This document shows positions 26,117 through 36,000 of a stretch of DNA of 64,000 bases, piece after piece (position 1 is the stretch's first letter; each line of letters starts with the position of its first letter). Origin of the DNA: Pleionea sediminis. GTDB taxonomy: Bacteria > Pseudomonadota > Gammaproteobacteria > Enterobacterales > Kangiellaceae. The stretch spans positions 1,798,001 through 1,862,000 of the forward strand of contig NZ_SUNB01000001.1 in assembly GCF_007570825.1 (NCBI RefSeq). The letters run 5' to 3'. The position numbers and the translations under genes are program-made. The notes under the pieces are model-generated. The model was not told where the DNA came from and ran no database searches. It was given only the letters and a program-made list of their open reading frames with translations.

Positions 26117-28965
26117 TGAAACGCACAAGTATTGCAATTGGTATCTCACTCGCCTTATTAGGATGTTCCTCTGGTCAAAAAACTTTGGGCGATCTCAGTT
26201 ATCAGCCAAAAAAAGAAAAGGAAATCGTATTTGAAAATCTTACTCATCAAGAAGTAAGAAAAGAGTATCAAGAGTTATTATCATTATTTAAAGATGATGA
26301 GCTTAAAGAGCAGATCGAAAGACGAATTGCGGACGTTTATATGATTGAAGGCGGTAACGATCAACTAAAAGAAACCGTTACCCAACCCAAAAGCTATTAT
26401 GCTGAAGCCATTAAGAGTTATCAAAATATTCTAAAAAAATATCCTAACTCTCCAGACAATGCCGATGTCCTTTATCAGTTGGCTCGTGCATATGATATGG
26501 AAGGTGAGCAAGATAAAGCTCTTGAGATGTTAACAAAGCTAACGCGTCATCATCCGAATTATAAAAATAATTCAGAGGCACATTTTCGAAAGGCTGATAT
26601 TTTGTACTCAAAAAAGGAATACCGACAAGCTGAGCACGAATATAAGATTACACTGGCCTATAACAATCCTAAATTAAATTTATATGCAAATTACATGTTG
26701 GGCTGGTCGCAGTATAAGCAGCTTAAGTATGAAAACAGCTTAGATGCTTTTGTTAATGTTCTTAACACATTAATGCAAAGAGTTGATAGTCAAGGCGAAC
26801 TTAGTAAGGCTGAAAAGCCTCTGGCTGAGGAAACTCTTAAGTCTATTAGTCTTGGCTTATCGAAGTATGGTGGAGCTGAATACATTGAAGATATCGATGG
26901 TCTAAGTGGTAAAGATTACATTTGGATGGTTTATAACAGCCTGGGGCAATATTTTCTTGATAAAGAACGTTATGAAGACTCAGCACAATCATTCCGAGCT
27001 TATGTAAATCGATACAATTTTACTGCTAAAGCACCTGAGTTGCATAGCCACTTAATAAGTACTTATATAAAAGGTGGATTTCCACTTCAAGCTTTACAAG
27101 AAAAAGAAACCTATGTTGGTTATTACGGTATTGGCTCTGAGTATGAAAGAAATGTTGGCTCAATTAACGCAGGTATTTTATCGCAGTTAAAAATCTATAT
27201 AAATGAGCTCGCAAAGCACTACCATAGTGAAGCTCAATTAGCCCAAAAAGAGCGACAAAAATTAGAAAAACGTGGTCAACCCAATAGCTCAATGAAGTCT
27301 CAGCTCGATAAGCTTACTGAAGTAGAGTCGAAGGGATTTAATCAAGCAGCGCATTTTTACAGTGAGTACTTAAGAACATTCCCGACAGACAAGCGTGTTG
27401 GTGAAATTACTTATTTACGTGCAGAAGTATTGTTTCAAGCGGGTAGATATAAAGAAGCGGTTACCGACTATGAGAATGTTGCATATCAGTTAAAAGATAA
27501 GGGTAGTCAAAAAAATGGCGCTAATGCTGGATATGCAGCCATTATTTCTTATGATAAACATTTAGACTCTTTGTCGGAAAGTTCTCAAGAGCATGCGCAA
27601 TGGAAGTCAAAAGCGGTTGAAAGTATGTTGCGTTTCGCTTCTGTTTATCATACCGATAATCGCTCTCCTTCAGTTCTCACTAACGCTGCAGAGTACTTAT
27701 TTTCATTACAGCAATACGAACGTGCTTTGGAAGTAGCGCAGCAGTTAATAAATAAGACTAAAAAACTTGATAAGAACTTAAAGAAAACAGCTTATGGAAT
27801 AATGGCGCACTCTAACTTTAAATTAGAGCGTTATTCAGAAGCGGAAAAAAACTATGTCAATCAACGCCAACTAGTTAAGAAGGGGAGTGGTGAACATAAG
27901 GCAATATCTGAGCGTCTGGCTGTAACTATTTATAAAAACTCGGAAGTTATGGTCGCTAACGATGACAAAGCATCTGCTATTACAGAGCTATTAAAGATCG
28001 TCAAGTTAACGCCAGACTCAAGTGTTCGAGTAACTGCCCAATATGATGCTTCTCGCTTAATGCTTGGTGCAGAGCGTTGGTCTGAAGCTATCAACTTGCT
28101 CAAAGAGCTTATTCAATTATTTCCTAAATATGAACATGCCAATGAGTTCCCTAGAAAATTAGCTTTTGCTTATGAGCAAAATAAAAACTGGTTGCTAGCC
28201 GCTCAAGAATATGAACAGCTTAGCAAAAATGATAAGGATGAAGAGGTTAAACGTAATAGTTTGTTCCTCTCTGCAAGCATGTATCGTAAAAATAAGAACT
28301 ACGACACAGCAATAAAATTGTTCAGAAAGTATGCTAGAACCTATGAACAGCCTTTCGATGTCAGGATGGAAGCGCGCTTTAATTTAGCGGATTTGTACGA
28401 AAAAACTGACGAAAAATCGAAACAGTTGTTTTGGTTGCGACGAATCATCGAGGGAGATGCAAAAGGCGGAAATCAGCGTACGGAAAGAAGCCGTTGGTTA
28501 GGAGCATGGGCCAACATTAAGTACGGTGACTATTTTGCTTTTGAGTTCAAACGGAAGCGACTGACCTTACCTTTGGCGAAAAGCCTTCCAAGAAAGAACG
28601 AAGCGATGAGAGACGCTGTGCAGCGTTATCAGCAAGCTGCTGACTATGGAATTCTCGAGTTTGTCACCATGTCGAGTGTCAAAATGGCGGGACTCTATCA
28701 ACAGCTAGTAAAAGAATTGAAAAGAGCACCGGTACCTTCCGGGCTATCTACAGAAGAAAAGTCGGCTTATCGTGGCATTATTGAAGAGCAAGCCGCACCG
28801 TTAATGGATACAGTTGTTGAGCTTCACCAGGGGAATATTAATCGAGCTTGGGAAGGCGAATACGATAAATGGATTGAAAAGAGTTATCAGGCGATGAAGG
28901 AACTTCGACCCGCCCGATACGCGAAATCAGAAATAGAAGTGAGTTATGGCGATGAAATTTGGTAA
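26116..28965 (+). CDS. Large TPR lipoprotein
   Basis: A 949-residue protein with a lipoprotein signal ending L-L-G-C (Cys17); the following Ser-Ser favours the outer membrane. Repeated TPR units run through most of the chain (Y-P-N-S-P-D-N-A-D-V-L-Y-Q-L-A-R-A-Y, A-E-V-L-F-Q-A-G-R-Y-K-E-A-V, L-M-L-G-A-E-R-W-S-E-A), giving a superhelical scaffold. It probably projects into the periplasm and collects partners of the ExbB/ExbD motor. The start overlaps the upstream stop (TAATG) and its 3' end overlaps the next gene by 20 bp, so translation is tightly coupled. Confidence 0.83.
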   Translation: MKRTSIAIGISLALLGCSSGQKTLGDLSYQPKKEKEIVFENLTHQEVRKEYQELLSLFKDDELKEQIERRIADVYMIEGGNDQLKETVTQPKSYYAEAIKSYQNILKKYPNSPDNADVLYQLARAYDMEGEQDKALEMLTKLTRHHPNYKNNSEAHFRKADILYSKKEYRQAEHEYKITLAYNNPKLNLYANYMLGWSQYKQLKYENSLDAFVNVLNTLMQRVDSQGELSKAEKPLAEETLKSISLGLSKYGGAEYIEDIDGLSGKDYIWMVYNSLGQYFLDKERYEDSAQSFRAYVNRYNFTAKAPELHSHLISTYIKGGFPLQALQEKETYVGYYGIGSEYERNVGSINAGILSQLKIYINELAKHYHSEAQLAQKERQKLEKRGQPNSSMKSQLDKLTEVESKGFNQAAHFYSEYLRTFPTDKRVGEITYLRAEVLFQAGRYKEAVTDYENVAYQLKDKGSQKNGANAGYAAIISYDKHLDSLSESSQEHAQWKSKAVESMLRFASVYHTDNRSPSVLTNAAEYLFSLQQYERALEVAQQLINKTKKLDKNLKKTAYGIMAHSNFKLERYSEAEKNYVNQRQLVKKGSGEHKAISERLAVTIYKNSEVMVANDDKASAITELLKIVKLTPDSSVRVTAQYDASRLMLGAERWSEAINLLKELIQLFPKYEHANEFPRKLAFAYEQNKNWLLAAQEYEQLSKNDKDEEVKRNSLFLSASMYRKNKNYDTAIKLFRKYARTYEQPFDVRMEARFNLADLYEKTDEKSKQLFWLRRIIEGDAKGGNQRTERSRWLGAWANIKYGDYFAFEFKRKRLTLPLAKSLPRKNEAMRDAVQRYQQAADYGILEFVTMSSVKMAGLYQQLVKELKRAPVPSGLSTEEKSAYRGIIEEQAAPLMDTVVELHQGNINRAWEGEYDKWIEKSYQAMKELRPARYAKSEIEVSYGDEIW

Positions 28966-29746
28966 AGCAATAAACATAATCGGTGTTGTATCGTTGTGTG
29001 CATTGTTAGTTGCATGCTCAACAACGACTAAGAAATCTGGAATTGCCCTTTTGACCAATGGTGAGCAAGCGGCAAACTTAATCTCGACAGAGAAGTTTTT
29101 GCCCTATCTTTCGATTGATGAAGAAACTGGTAAGCAGAAAAGATATTCGGCAAAGCGAAATCCTTATCTTGCTGAAAAAGGTCAATTAGACAAGGCTGTC
29201 GTTACTTTATTCATTAAGGCAAAGCAAGCCGTTAAAAGTAAGCAGGTTTCAACCGCCAATAAAACACTAGATCAGCTTATTAGCATGAATAATAAGCTTT
29301 CTGGACCATGGATGCTTAAGGGAGAGCTGGCTTTACAAAGTAAAGACTTGGATACAGCTGTTGAGCATTTTGCTAAAGCAATTGAGGTTAATAAGAATAA
29401 TGTTAATGCCTATATCAAGCTTGCTAAAACGCAGAGGTTATTAGGTCGCTTTATTCATGCTCAGAACACTTATGCCAAAGCTCTTGTTTTATGGCCAGAC
29501 TTTCCAGAAGCGCACTTAAATTTAGCGGTTTTATACGACTTGTACTTAAATAAACCGGTTTTGGCTCAACAACATTTGGAAGCTTACGACTTATTAGCTT
29601 CGACGAAGGAACCAAGAGCTGTTGTTTGGATGCAAGAGCTTCAAGAAAGAAATAATAAGCCAAACTATATTCAGGAAGATATTGCATTGAAGTTAAAGGA
29701 ATATCAGATGCAGTTGGCAGAAAACAATAAAAAGGAGAGTAAATAA
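28946..29746 (+). CDS. Small TPR lipoprotein
   Basis: A 266-residue protein with lipoprotein signal L-L-V-A-C (Cys24) followed by Ser. TPR units between about residues 105 and 215 (M-L-K-G-E-L-A-L-Q-S-K-D-L-D-T-A, Y-A-K-A-L-V-L-W-P-D-F-P-E-A-H) make a short scaffold. ATGs at 28946 and 28952 are both possible. It overlaps the upstream TPR gene by 20 bp and the downstream gene by 1 bp. Outer-membrane or inner-membrane anchoring is not decided, though Ser after the Cys suggests the outer membrane. Confidence 0.8.
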   Translation: MAMKFGKAINIIGVVSLCALLVACSTTTKKSGIALLTNGEQAANLISTEKFLPYLSIDEETGKQKRYSAKRNPYLAEKGQLDKAVVTLFIKAKQAVKSKQVSTANKTLDQLISMNNKLSGPWMLKGELALQSKDLDTAVEHFAKAIEVNKNNVNAYIKLAKTQRLLGRFIHAQNTYAKALVLWPDFPEAHLNLAVLYDLYLNKPVLAQQHLEAYDLLASTKEPRAVVWMQELQERNNKPNYIQEDIALKLKEYQMQLAENNKKESK

Positions 29747-30042
29747 TGAGAGCTCTATTAATATTGGTGTCTCTACTAAGTTTCGGTGTAAATGCCGAAA
29801 AAGAGGAGCCTAAAGAAACAATATTTTTAGAAGCTAACTTCATTGGAGATAAGGAACAACCTGCGGTTAGTTATTTTATACCTTGGGAAAATATTGGAAC
29901 ACCCGATAAATTACAGTGGCAAATTAGCGATAAAATTGATCGGACATTAGATTTAGTTGATAGAAAAGTAATGAAGCGCTCTATCGCTATTTATGAAGAG
30001 TTAAATTTGGAACAAACGACTTTAGTCAATCAAGAGAATTAA
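29746..30042 (+). CDS. 98-residue secreted protein of unknown family
   Basis: Begins with a signal peptide (M-R-A-L-L-I-L-V-S-L-L-S-F-G-V-N-A). A short domain follows (E-T-I-F-L-E-A-N-F-I-G-D-K-E-Q-P, W-E-N-I-G-T-P-D-K) and ends in a helical segment with D-R-K-V-M-K-R-S-I. AAGGAG lies at 29732-29737 and the ATG overlaps the upstream stop. It sits between the TPR genes and exbB-like gene, so it is probably a periplasmic accessory of the machine. No family recognised. Confidence 0.7.
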   Translation: MRALLILVSLLSFGVNAEKEEPKETIFLEANFIGDKEQPAVSYFIPWENIGTPDKLQWQISDKIDRTLDLVDRKVMKRSIAIYEELNLEQTTLVNQEN

Positions 30043-30052
30043 AGAGGCACTT

Positions 30053-30757
30053 ATGACTGACTTTTATAGCACTATAGTAAATTTTTTCCAGGAAGGGGGA
30101 TTGTTTATCTATCCAATCTCTATTGTCTTGGTTTTGGGTTTGGTTATTACAATCGAACGTTGGATGTTTTTATCGCGTGAGCGTGTTCGTAATATTAAAG
30201 CTTTCGATGGCTTTTTACCATTATTGCGAACAACCGATATGGAAAAGATGCAATTGTATACACGCGAAAATACAGCTCCTGTAACTCGAGTTATTGGCTG
30301 TGGTTTGGATATGATGAAGGTTACTAAGCATCGTGCTGATATTGAACACTCTATGAGTGAAGGTATGCTAGAAACAATGCCGCGTTTTCAATCGCGAACC
30401 AGTTATCTTTCAGTACTCGCGAATATTGCAACATTGTTAGGTCTTTTAGGAACTATTGTTGGTTTGATCGGTGCATTTACCGCTGTTGCCAGCGCAGATC
30501 CTGCAGAAAAGTCATCTTTACTTTCTCAATCGATTTCTGTTGCGATGAATACAACGGCTTTCGGACTTATTGCTGCGATTCCTTTACTTGTGTTTCATGC
30601 GTTATTGCAAAATAAGACAGCGTCAATTGTTAGTAGCATTGAAATGGCGGCCGTTAAATTTTTGAATATCATGACTTACAACCGACAGATTTTTGCTGGA
30701 GCGGCTGTGCAAGTAGATACAAGCCAAGCTGAGAAGACGCAAAGCGAAGCAAGCTGA
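30053..30757 (+). CDS. ExbB/TolQ/MotA-type proton-channel protein
   Basis: The 234-residue inner-membrane protein has three transmembrane segments (about residues 16-38, 122-148, 162-188). The E-R-W-M-F cytoplasmic boundary after helix 1 and the L-L-G-L-L-G-T-I-V-G-L-I motif of helix 2 are diagnostic of the ExbB/TolQ family. With the ExbD partners it would turn proton flow into movement of the periplasmic protein(s). Preceded by AGAGG and 10 bp from the 98-codon gene. It is one of three motor genes in a row and is closer in context to AglR-type clusters than to an iron-uptake TonB system. Confidence 0.9.
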   Translation: MTDFYSTIVNFFQEGGLFIYPISIVLVLGLVITIERWMFLSRERVRNIKAFDGFLPLLRTTDMEKMQLYTRENTAPVTRVIGCGLDMMKVTKHRADIEHSMSEGMLETMPRFQSRTSYLSVLANIATLLGLLGTIVGLIGAFTAVASADPAEKSSLLSQSISVAMNTTAFGLIAAIPLLVFHALLQNKTASIVSSIEMAAVKFLNIMTYNRQIFAGAAVQVDTSQAEKTQSEAS

Positions 30758-30764
30758 GGTTACC

Positions 30765-31271
30765 ATGGCTCTTAAATTTAGCAATAAACAAGTCGAAGAA
30801 GCTGAATTAGACGTTACGTCTTTCATGAATCTTATGATTGTTTTGGTGCCTGTGATGCTATTAAGTCTCACATTTACCCAAATTACCGTTCATGAGATTA
30901 AGCTTCCTAATTTGACGCCGAGTACGGTAAGTGCAAATGAAGAGCCGCCACAACTGGAAGTAATGCTGACTTCAAAAGGTATTGATGTCTATTATCCTGG
31001 TAATGTATTGATTCAAGAAATTCCAATGAAAAAGGGAGACGATAATAGTTCGTCTTATGATTTTCAGCGGCTCTCTTTAGTGCTTCAGAAAGTTAAAGAG
31101 CAAATTCCTGACAAAAAAGACGTTTTAGTTTTGTCAGAGCCAGGAATTGATTATCAAACACTTATTTCCACTATGGATACGGTGAAGTCACATAAAACAG
31201 TTCTTGCGGCAAGCATGGTTGAAGTTGAACTTTTTCCAGAGGTGTCTCTGGCAGACGCAAGTATTAAATAA
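30765..31271 (+). CDS. ExbD/TolR-family protein, first copy, Asn in place of the channel Asp
   Basis: A 168-residue protein with one membrane segment (about residues 17-38), then a periplasmic domain. The usual helix begins with T-P-F-I-D-V-M-L-V-L, with Asp binding the proton; here it reads T-S-F-M-N-L-M-I-V-L, so residue 22 is Asn. It carries the short periplasmic domain of the family (L-E-V-M-L-T-S-K-G-I-D-V-Y). It lies 7 bp after the ExbB-like gene and 2 bp before the second ExbD. It may be structural, with the second copy carrying protons. Confidence 0.85.
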   Translation: MALKFSNKQVEEAELDVTSFMNLMIVLVPVMLLSLTFTQITVHEIKLPNLTPSTVSANEEPPQLEVMLTSKGIDVYYPGNVLIQEIPMKKGDDNSSSYDFQRLSLVLQKVKEQIPDKKDVLVLSEPGIDYQTLISTMDTVKSHKTVLAASMVEVELFPEVSLADASIK

Positions 31272-31273
31272 TT

Positions 31274-31858
31274 ATGGAAACGACAAATTTAAATGAATCC
31301 AATTTGAGCTTCTCTAATGTGAAGCAGCCTGTTTTCGCGACAAAATTAAACTTAGTCGCGTTAATGGACATATTTACAATATTGGTATTCTTTCTACTTT
31401 TAAACTCTGGTGATGCAGAACGGTTAGAAAATGCAAAGTTTGTAACTTTGCCTAATTCTAGCTCAGCAGACGCTCCTCATGTAGAAGCCGTTATTATGAT
31501 TGGTAAAGATAATATCTGGCTTAATGATGAGAAAGTAGTGGCTATTGATGATGTTTTGAAATCCAAAGAAGAATCCATTTCAGCTTTAACAGAGGCATTA
31601 ACTCTTTATAAGGAAAAGCGTGGAGAGTTAACTGCCTATGAGAAAGAAAATGGATTATCGGCAACAGTAATGGGTGACCGAGACGTCTCTTATAGTTTAC
31701 TAAAAGAAGTGTTAAGCACTTGCCAAGACAATGACTTCAGAGATATTTCTCTGGCAGTAAACCGTGTTGCAACTCAATCTTTTAAAACGACGCATTTAAC
31801 AGGTGTATCGTCGGATAAGGTTGCGCAATTATCCAACTCAAAGAATTCGGGAGGATAA
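31274..31858 (+). CDS. ExbD/TolR-family protein, second copy
   Basis: A 194-residue protein with one membrane segment near residues 27-46 that keeps the key acid (L-V-A-L-M-D-I-F-T-I-L-V-F-F; Asp32). The periplasmic domain (V-I-M-I-G-K-D-N-I-W-L-N-D-E-K-V, Y-S-L-L-K-E-V-L) is longer than in the first copy. It is likely the proton-carrying stator component. It ends 1 bp before the ATG of the TonB-like gene, with GGAGG inside its 3' end. Confidence 0.87.
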   Translation: METTNLNESNLSFSNVKQPVFATKLNLVALMDIFTILVFFLLLNSGDAERLENAKFVTLPNSSSADAPHVEAVIMIGKDNIWLNDEKVVAIDDVLKSKEESISALTEALTLYKEKRGELTAYEKENGLSATVMGDRDVSYSLLKEVLSTCQDNDFRDISLAVNRVATQSFKTTHLTGVSSDKVAQLSNSKNSGG

Positions 31859-31859
31859 A

Positions 31860-32840
31860 ATGTCAGCAACACTACAACAACCTTTAGCGTTAGATCTTGG
31901 TTTACCGTGGAAGCCCGTTGAATCAACGGAAGAACGCTATAAAAAACTTAATATCATTGCAGGTATTATTCTTTTTCTATTGTTTATTACGATTCCTTGG
32001 TTACCTGTTTTTGAGAAAGAGCTGGAGCCACGAGAAAAGGAAGTGGTAAGAACAAAAGTTGTATTACAAAAAAAGGCAATACCACAACCTAAACCAGAAG
32101 TGGTTAAACCGAAGCCAAAACCCAAGCCTGTTCCTGCTAAAAAGCTTGAACAGCCAAAACCTCAAGCTGAAAAGGCAAAACCTAAATTGGGTAATTCAAC
32201 GCAAAAGCCTGCGAATAAAAGTAAAGCAGTGAGTGCAAAGGCGTCGGTACAAAAGTCACAGGGGTTAGATAAAGTTTCGAGCGAATTGAGCGCTTTACGC
32301 GGAGCGTTAAATATTGCTGGAATGAAAAACAAAACAATTACATCCAAAAAGGCGGGTGTTGTTGCAACGGTCGACAACAAGGTATTTGGAGAAAATAAAG
32401 CCGCTCAACGTAGTACAGGCATTAGTGTTTCTGAAAAAGTAATGAAAGGTGAGGCGACTGCTTTATCAAATCATCAAACCGTTGTTGTTGAAGGGATTAT
32501 TGAGGAGGGCGTATCTAATGGTTCTTCTAAATATTCCGAATATCGTTCTGGTCAAAGGGATGTAGAGAGTATCAGGATGGTAATTGAAAGGTATAAAGGT
32601 CCGATAAATTCTCTTTACTACAAAGCAGAAAGGGAGCGACCAGGACTTGCTGGACAGTACGTTTTTAAAATAGTAATTCAACCCGATGGAACGGTAACTG
32701 AAGCTAAAGTTGTGAATAGCGATCTTAACTATGAAAAACTTGATGAACAAATTCTTGCAAGAATAAAGTCATTAAACTTTGGTAAAAAAGATGTTTCCGC
32801 AACTGCAGTAACTTATAGATTCAATTTCTCTCCCGCCTAA
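31860..32840 (+). CDS. TonB-like AgmX/PglI C-terminal domain protein
   Basis: About 326 residues from the ATG at 31860, placed there by GGAGG at 31850-31854 (six-base spacing); an in-frame upstream start has no site. It has a short cytoplasmic stretch, one membrane segment (about 31-50) and a Pro/Lys-rich linker (P-K-P-E-V-V-K-P-K-P-K-P-K-P) that can cross the periplasm. The C-terminal domain (V-I-E-R-Y-K-G-P-I...Y-V-F-K-I-V-I-Q-P-D-G-T-V) matches AgmX/PglI, as in Myxococcus gliding proteins. It would transmit motor force to outer-membrane partners. Last gene of the nine-gene operon. Confidence 0.82.
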   Translation: MSATLQQPLALDLGLPWKPVESTEERYKKLNIIAGIILFLLFITIPWLPVFEKELEPREKEVVRTKVVLQKKAIPQPKPEVVKPKPKPKPVPAKKLEQPKPQAEKAKPKLGNSTQKPANKSKAVSAKASVQKSQGLDKVSSELSALRGALNIAGMKNKTITSKKAGVVATVDNKVFGENKAAQRSTGISVSEKVMKGEATALSNHQTVVVEGIIEEGVSNGSSKYSEYRSGQRDVESIRMVIERYKGPINSLYYKAERERPGLAGQYVFKIVIQPDGTVTEAKVVNSDLNYEKLDEQILARIKSLNFGKKDVSATAVTYRFNFSPA

Positions 32841-32860
32841 ACAGGCTTTTACTTTAGTGC

Positions 32861-32901
32861 AAAAAGCAACCAATTATCACAGGATTTTTGGTTGCTTTTT
32901 T
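32861..32901 (+). terminator. Intrinsic terminator closing the nine-gene operon
   Basis: Stem AAAAAGCAACCA (32861-32872) with TGGTTGCTTTTT (32889-32900), the descending arm providing the U-tract. It follows the AgmX-like gene by 20 bases. Confidence 0.88.
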
Positions 32902-33024
32902 GCCACAAAACACACGTCTCATTTTTAAATTTTTCTGTACGAGAATTGTTCTGATCTGTGACTTTAATCCATATTTCGGTGAGTTGATCGTGGCAAGATC
33001 TGCGCTCAAAGGAGAAAAGAAACA

Positions 33025-36000
33025 TTGGGGAAATATATGTCTTCTTTATTTTTAAATCTTAATAAAATTTGGGTCGTATTACTGACCGTAACCATTCTTT
33101 TTGGCTGTAAAACTGAAGAGCCAGAAGAAGAGCAGCAAGAGCTGGATATTAAACAAACGATTCCATTTGCTTTTGTCGAGAGAAGTTTATCTTCGCAATC
33201 GGTTGCACTTATGCAACAGTTTGATGAGACATTGACGGCTGAAGATCAATCTCCGCTCGATCTACATTCACCTTACGACTTTTTCCCAGGAGCTCAACTC
33301 AAGGTTAGAGATGGTATTGAAGTCGATGCATTGGAAGCAGAAGTTTTAAGTGAGTATTTTGGTTTTTCAAATTATGACGTTAAAGACTTGAGTGTTTCCC
33401 CCGATGGCACTCAGTTAGCGTTTGCTGCACGTGGTGCAAGTACTGAGTTATCACATTCAACGTGGAATATTTACATTTATTCATTTGAAGATAAATCTAT
33501 TCGCCGTGTTATCGCTGATGATGAAATGGCGAACGCGGGTCAAGACACAAATCCTACTTTTACTGATGATGGTCGAATCTTGTTTTCTTCTGACCGTGAT
33601 GCAGGCGATCCAGCAAATCCTCGTGAAAATATAGAGTTAGTCGGTGATTTGTGTGAAAAAGTTGATCCTATTGAGAATCCATCTTTATTACATCGAATGG
33701 ATATTGATGGTCAAAATCTTATTCAAATGACTTACGGTCGAACTAATCATGATTTAAACCCAGCTTTATTAAAAGATGGGCGAATTGCCTTTGTGCGTTG
33801 GCAGCGAAGTACACAGCCAGCGACTCAATGTGAGGCTGCGAGTGGTGACTTTAGTGTTGATGGTGCTTTAGGCCTTAATCTACCCAATACCTGGACAGAA
33901 GATAATTTGTGTTCGCTAGCTAAGCGTACTTCTAACGGCCTAGTTTTTGTAACTAATCATTATCAATTGTTAACTATTGATGCTGAAACGAAAGCAATGG
34001 AGCAGTTATACAAAACAGCCACGATGGATACTTCTGAAGCTGCATTTTTGGCTATCGACAATTTACTTCAAGCAGAAAATGGAAATCTGCAAGTCGTTGT
34101 GAGTCATCAATTTAATTCTATTTCTGGTGGTGGTTTGTTGGAACTACAACCACAGTTAAGCGACCAAAATAACACTTTATTTGGAGAGTTTTCTCCACGC
34201 GCTTTAACGAATCAAGAGGTTGATTTATATCCTGGGCAATATTCTTCAGCAGGCTGGTACAGCGCAATAACGCCTTATCAAGATGGTACAGGCCGCTCCT
34301 TGGTGAGCTGGGCTCAGTGTCAGGTTATTGAAAATGGTGTCAATCGTTTCTGCCGATCAACTGATACGGATGCGAATTTGGATGTTAAATATGGCATTTG
34401 GATGTTTAATCCAAATGATGATTCTCGACTACCTGTTGTTCGCGCTAAGAAAGACACCGTTTTTTCTGAGTTAGCTTTAAGCCAGCCGAAGAAATCGCGC
34501 GATTTCATGTTAAATCCTTTTGATCCTGAATTTGTTGATAATCCTGATGCAACTGAAATTGTTTGTGAGTTTCCAAATAATATTCCTGTTGCAGAAGCTG
34601 GAAATGATCAGTCAGGTTTATTAAATCAATTATTCGAATTAAATGGTTCAAATAGTTTTGACCCAGACGGTGATACTATTTCATATCAGTGGACTCTAAT
34701 CGAAAAGCCGGCTGCAAGTAATGCGACTTTACTTAAAGCGACTGAAGTTAAAGCACAGTTGCAGTCGGATATCGCTGGTCGATACCGAGTTCAATTAATA
34801 GTAAATGACGGTAAAGATAGCAGTATTCCTGATACAGCAACGATTACGGTTGTTGACCCAAATCAAGCTCCCGTCGCTAATGCAGGAAACGATCTTTCTG
34901 TAACTCTTGGTTCTTCGGTACAGCTTGATGGTAGTGCAAGTGCTGATCCTGATGGTGATGCATTGACTTATCGCTGGATGATTTTATCGACTCCAGAGCA
35001 AAGTAATGTTGTGTTGGATGATTCAAGTGCTGTGAAGCCAAGTTTCACACCAGACAGAACGGGTAATTATCGCCTTCAGTTAATCGTAAATGATGGCAAG
35101 CTAGATAGCGCTCCTGATACGGTTAACGTAAGTGTTGATACACCGCCAAATCAAGCGCCAACAGCGAATGCTGGTGCAGACCAGTCTGGAGATGTTGGTC
35201 AACAGTTCATGCTAGATGGTAGTGCGAGTAGTGATCCAGAAGGTGCTTCTCTAACTTATCGTTGGTCGATACAAAATAAACCAGCAAATAGTGCGGCAAC
35301 TTTGTTTAATGGCAATACAGTTAATCCGAATATCACTCCAGATATTGAAGGTAACTATGTTATTCAATTGATTGTGAACGATGGTTTAGTTGACAGTAAT
35401 GTTGATAGCATGACCATTAGCGTTGTGAAAATCAACGAAGCGCCGGTGGCTAATGCTGGTCCAGATCAATCTGGAATGACTCAGCAAACTTTCATGCTTA
35501 ATGGTGAAGCAAGTGCTGATCCTGACGGTGACTCGCTCAATTATAGTTGGTCACTTATTACTAAGCCGGATGGAAGCTCTGCAAGCATTACAAATGCTTC
35601 TTCGGTAAATGCATCTATTACAGCTGATATTGAAGGTCAATATTCCGTGCAATTAATTGTGAATGACGGTGAGCTTTCAAGTCAGCCAGACACAGCATCA
35701 ATTTCAGTGATTCGACCTAATGAGAAACCTGTAGCTAATGCAGGCATTGATCAAAATGCTCAAGTTAGCGATGTTATAACGTTAGACGGGTCTCGAAGTT
35801 CCGATCCTGAAGGTGATCCTTTGACATACAGTTGGGTCTTAACAAGTACGCCTTCTGGTAGCTCAATTGTGTTAATGAATTCGGATAAAGTGAATCCGAC
35901 ATTACAACCTGATGTGGTCGGAGATTATGTGGCCCAATTGACAGTTAACGATGGTGAATTAGATAGCGATCCTGATTCTGTCACAGTGTCTGTTTCACAA

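Noticed and set aside
29451-29843. 130-codon minus-strand frame across two genes of the machine operon
   Set aside because: It lies antisense to two well-supported overlapping genes and has no ribosome site or domain pattern.
30053-32840. Ordinary TonB-ExbB-ExbD iron-uptake energy system
   Set aside because: The C-terminal domain fits AgmX/PglI better, there are two ExbD, and TPR lipoproteins and small barrels take the place of TonB-dependent receptors and siderophore genes.
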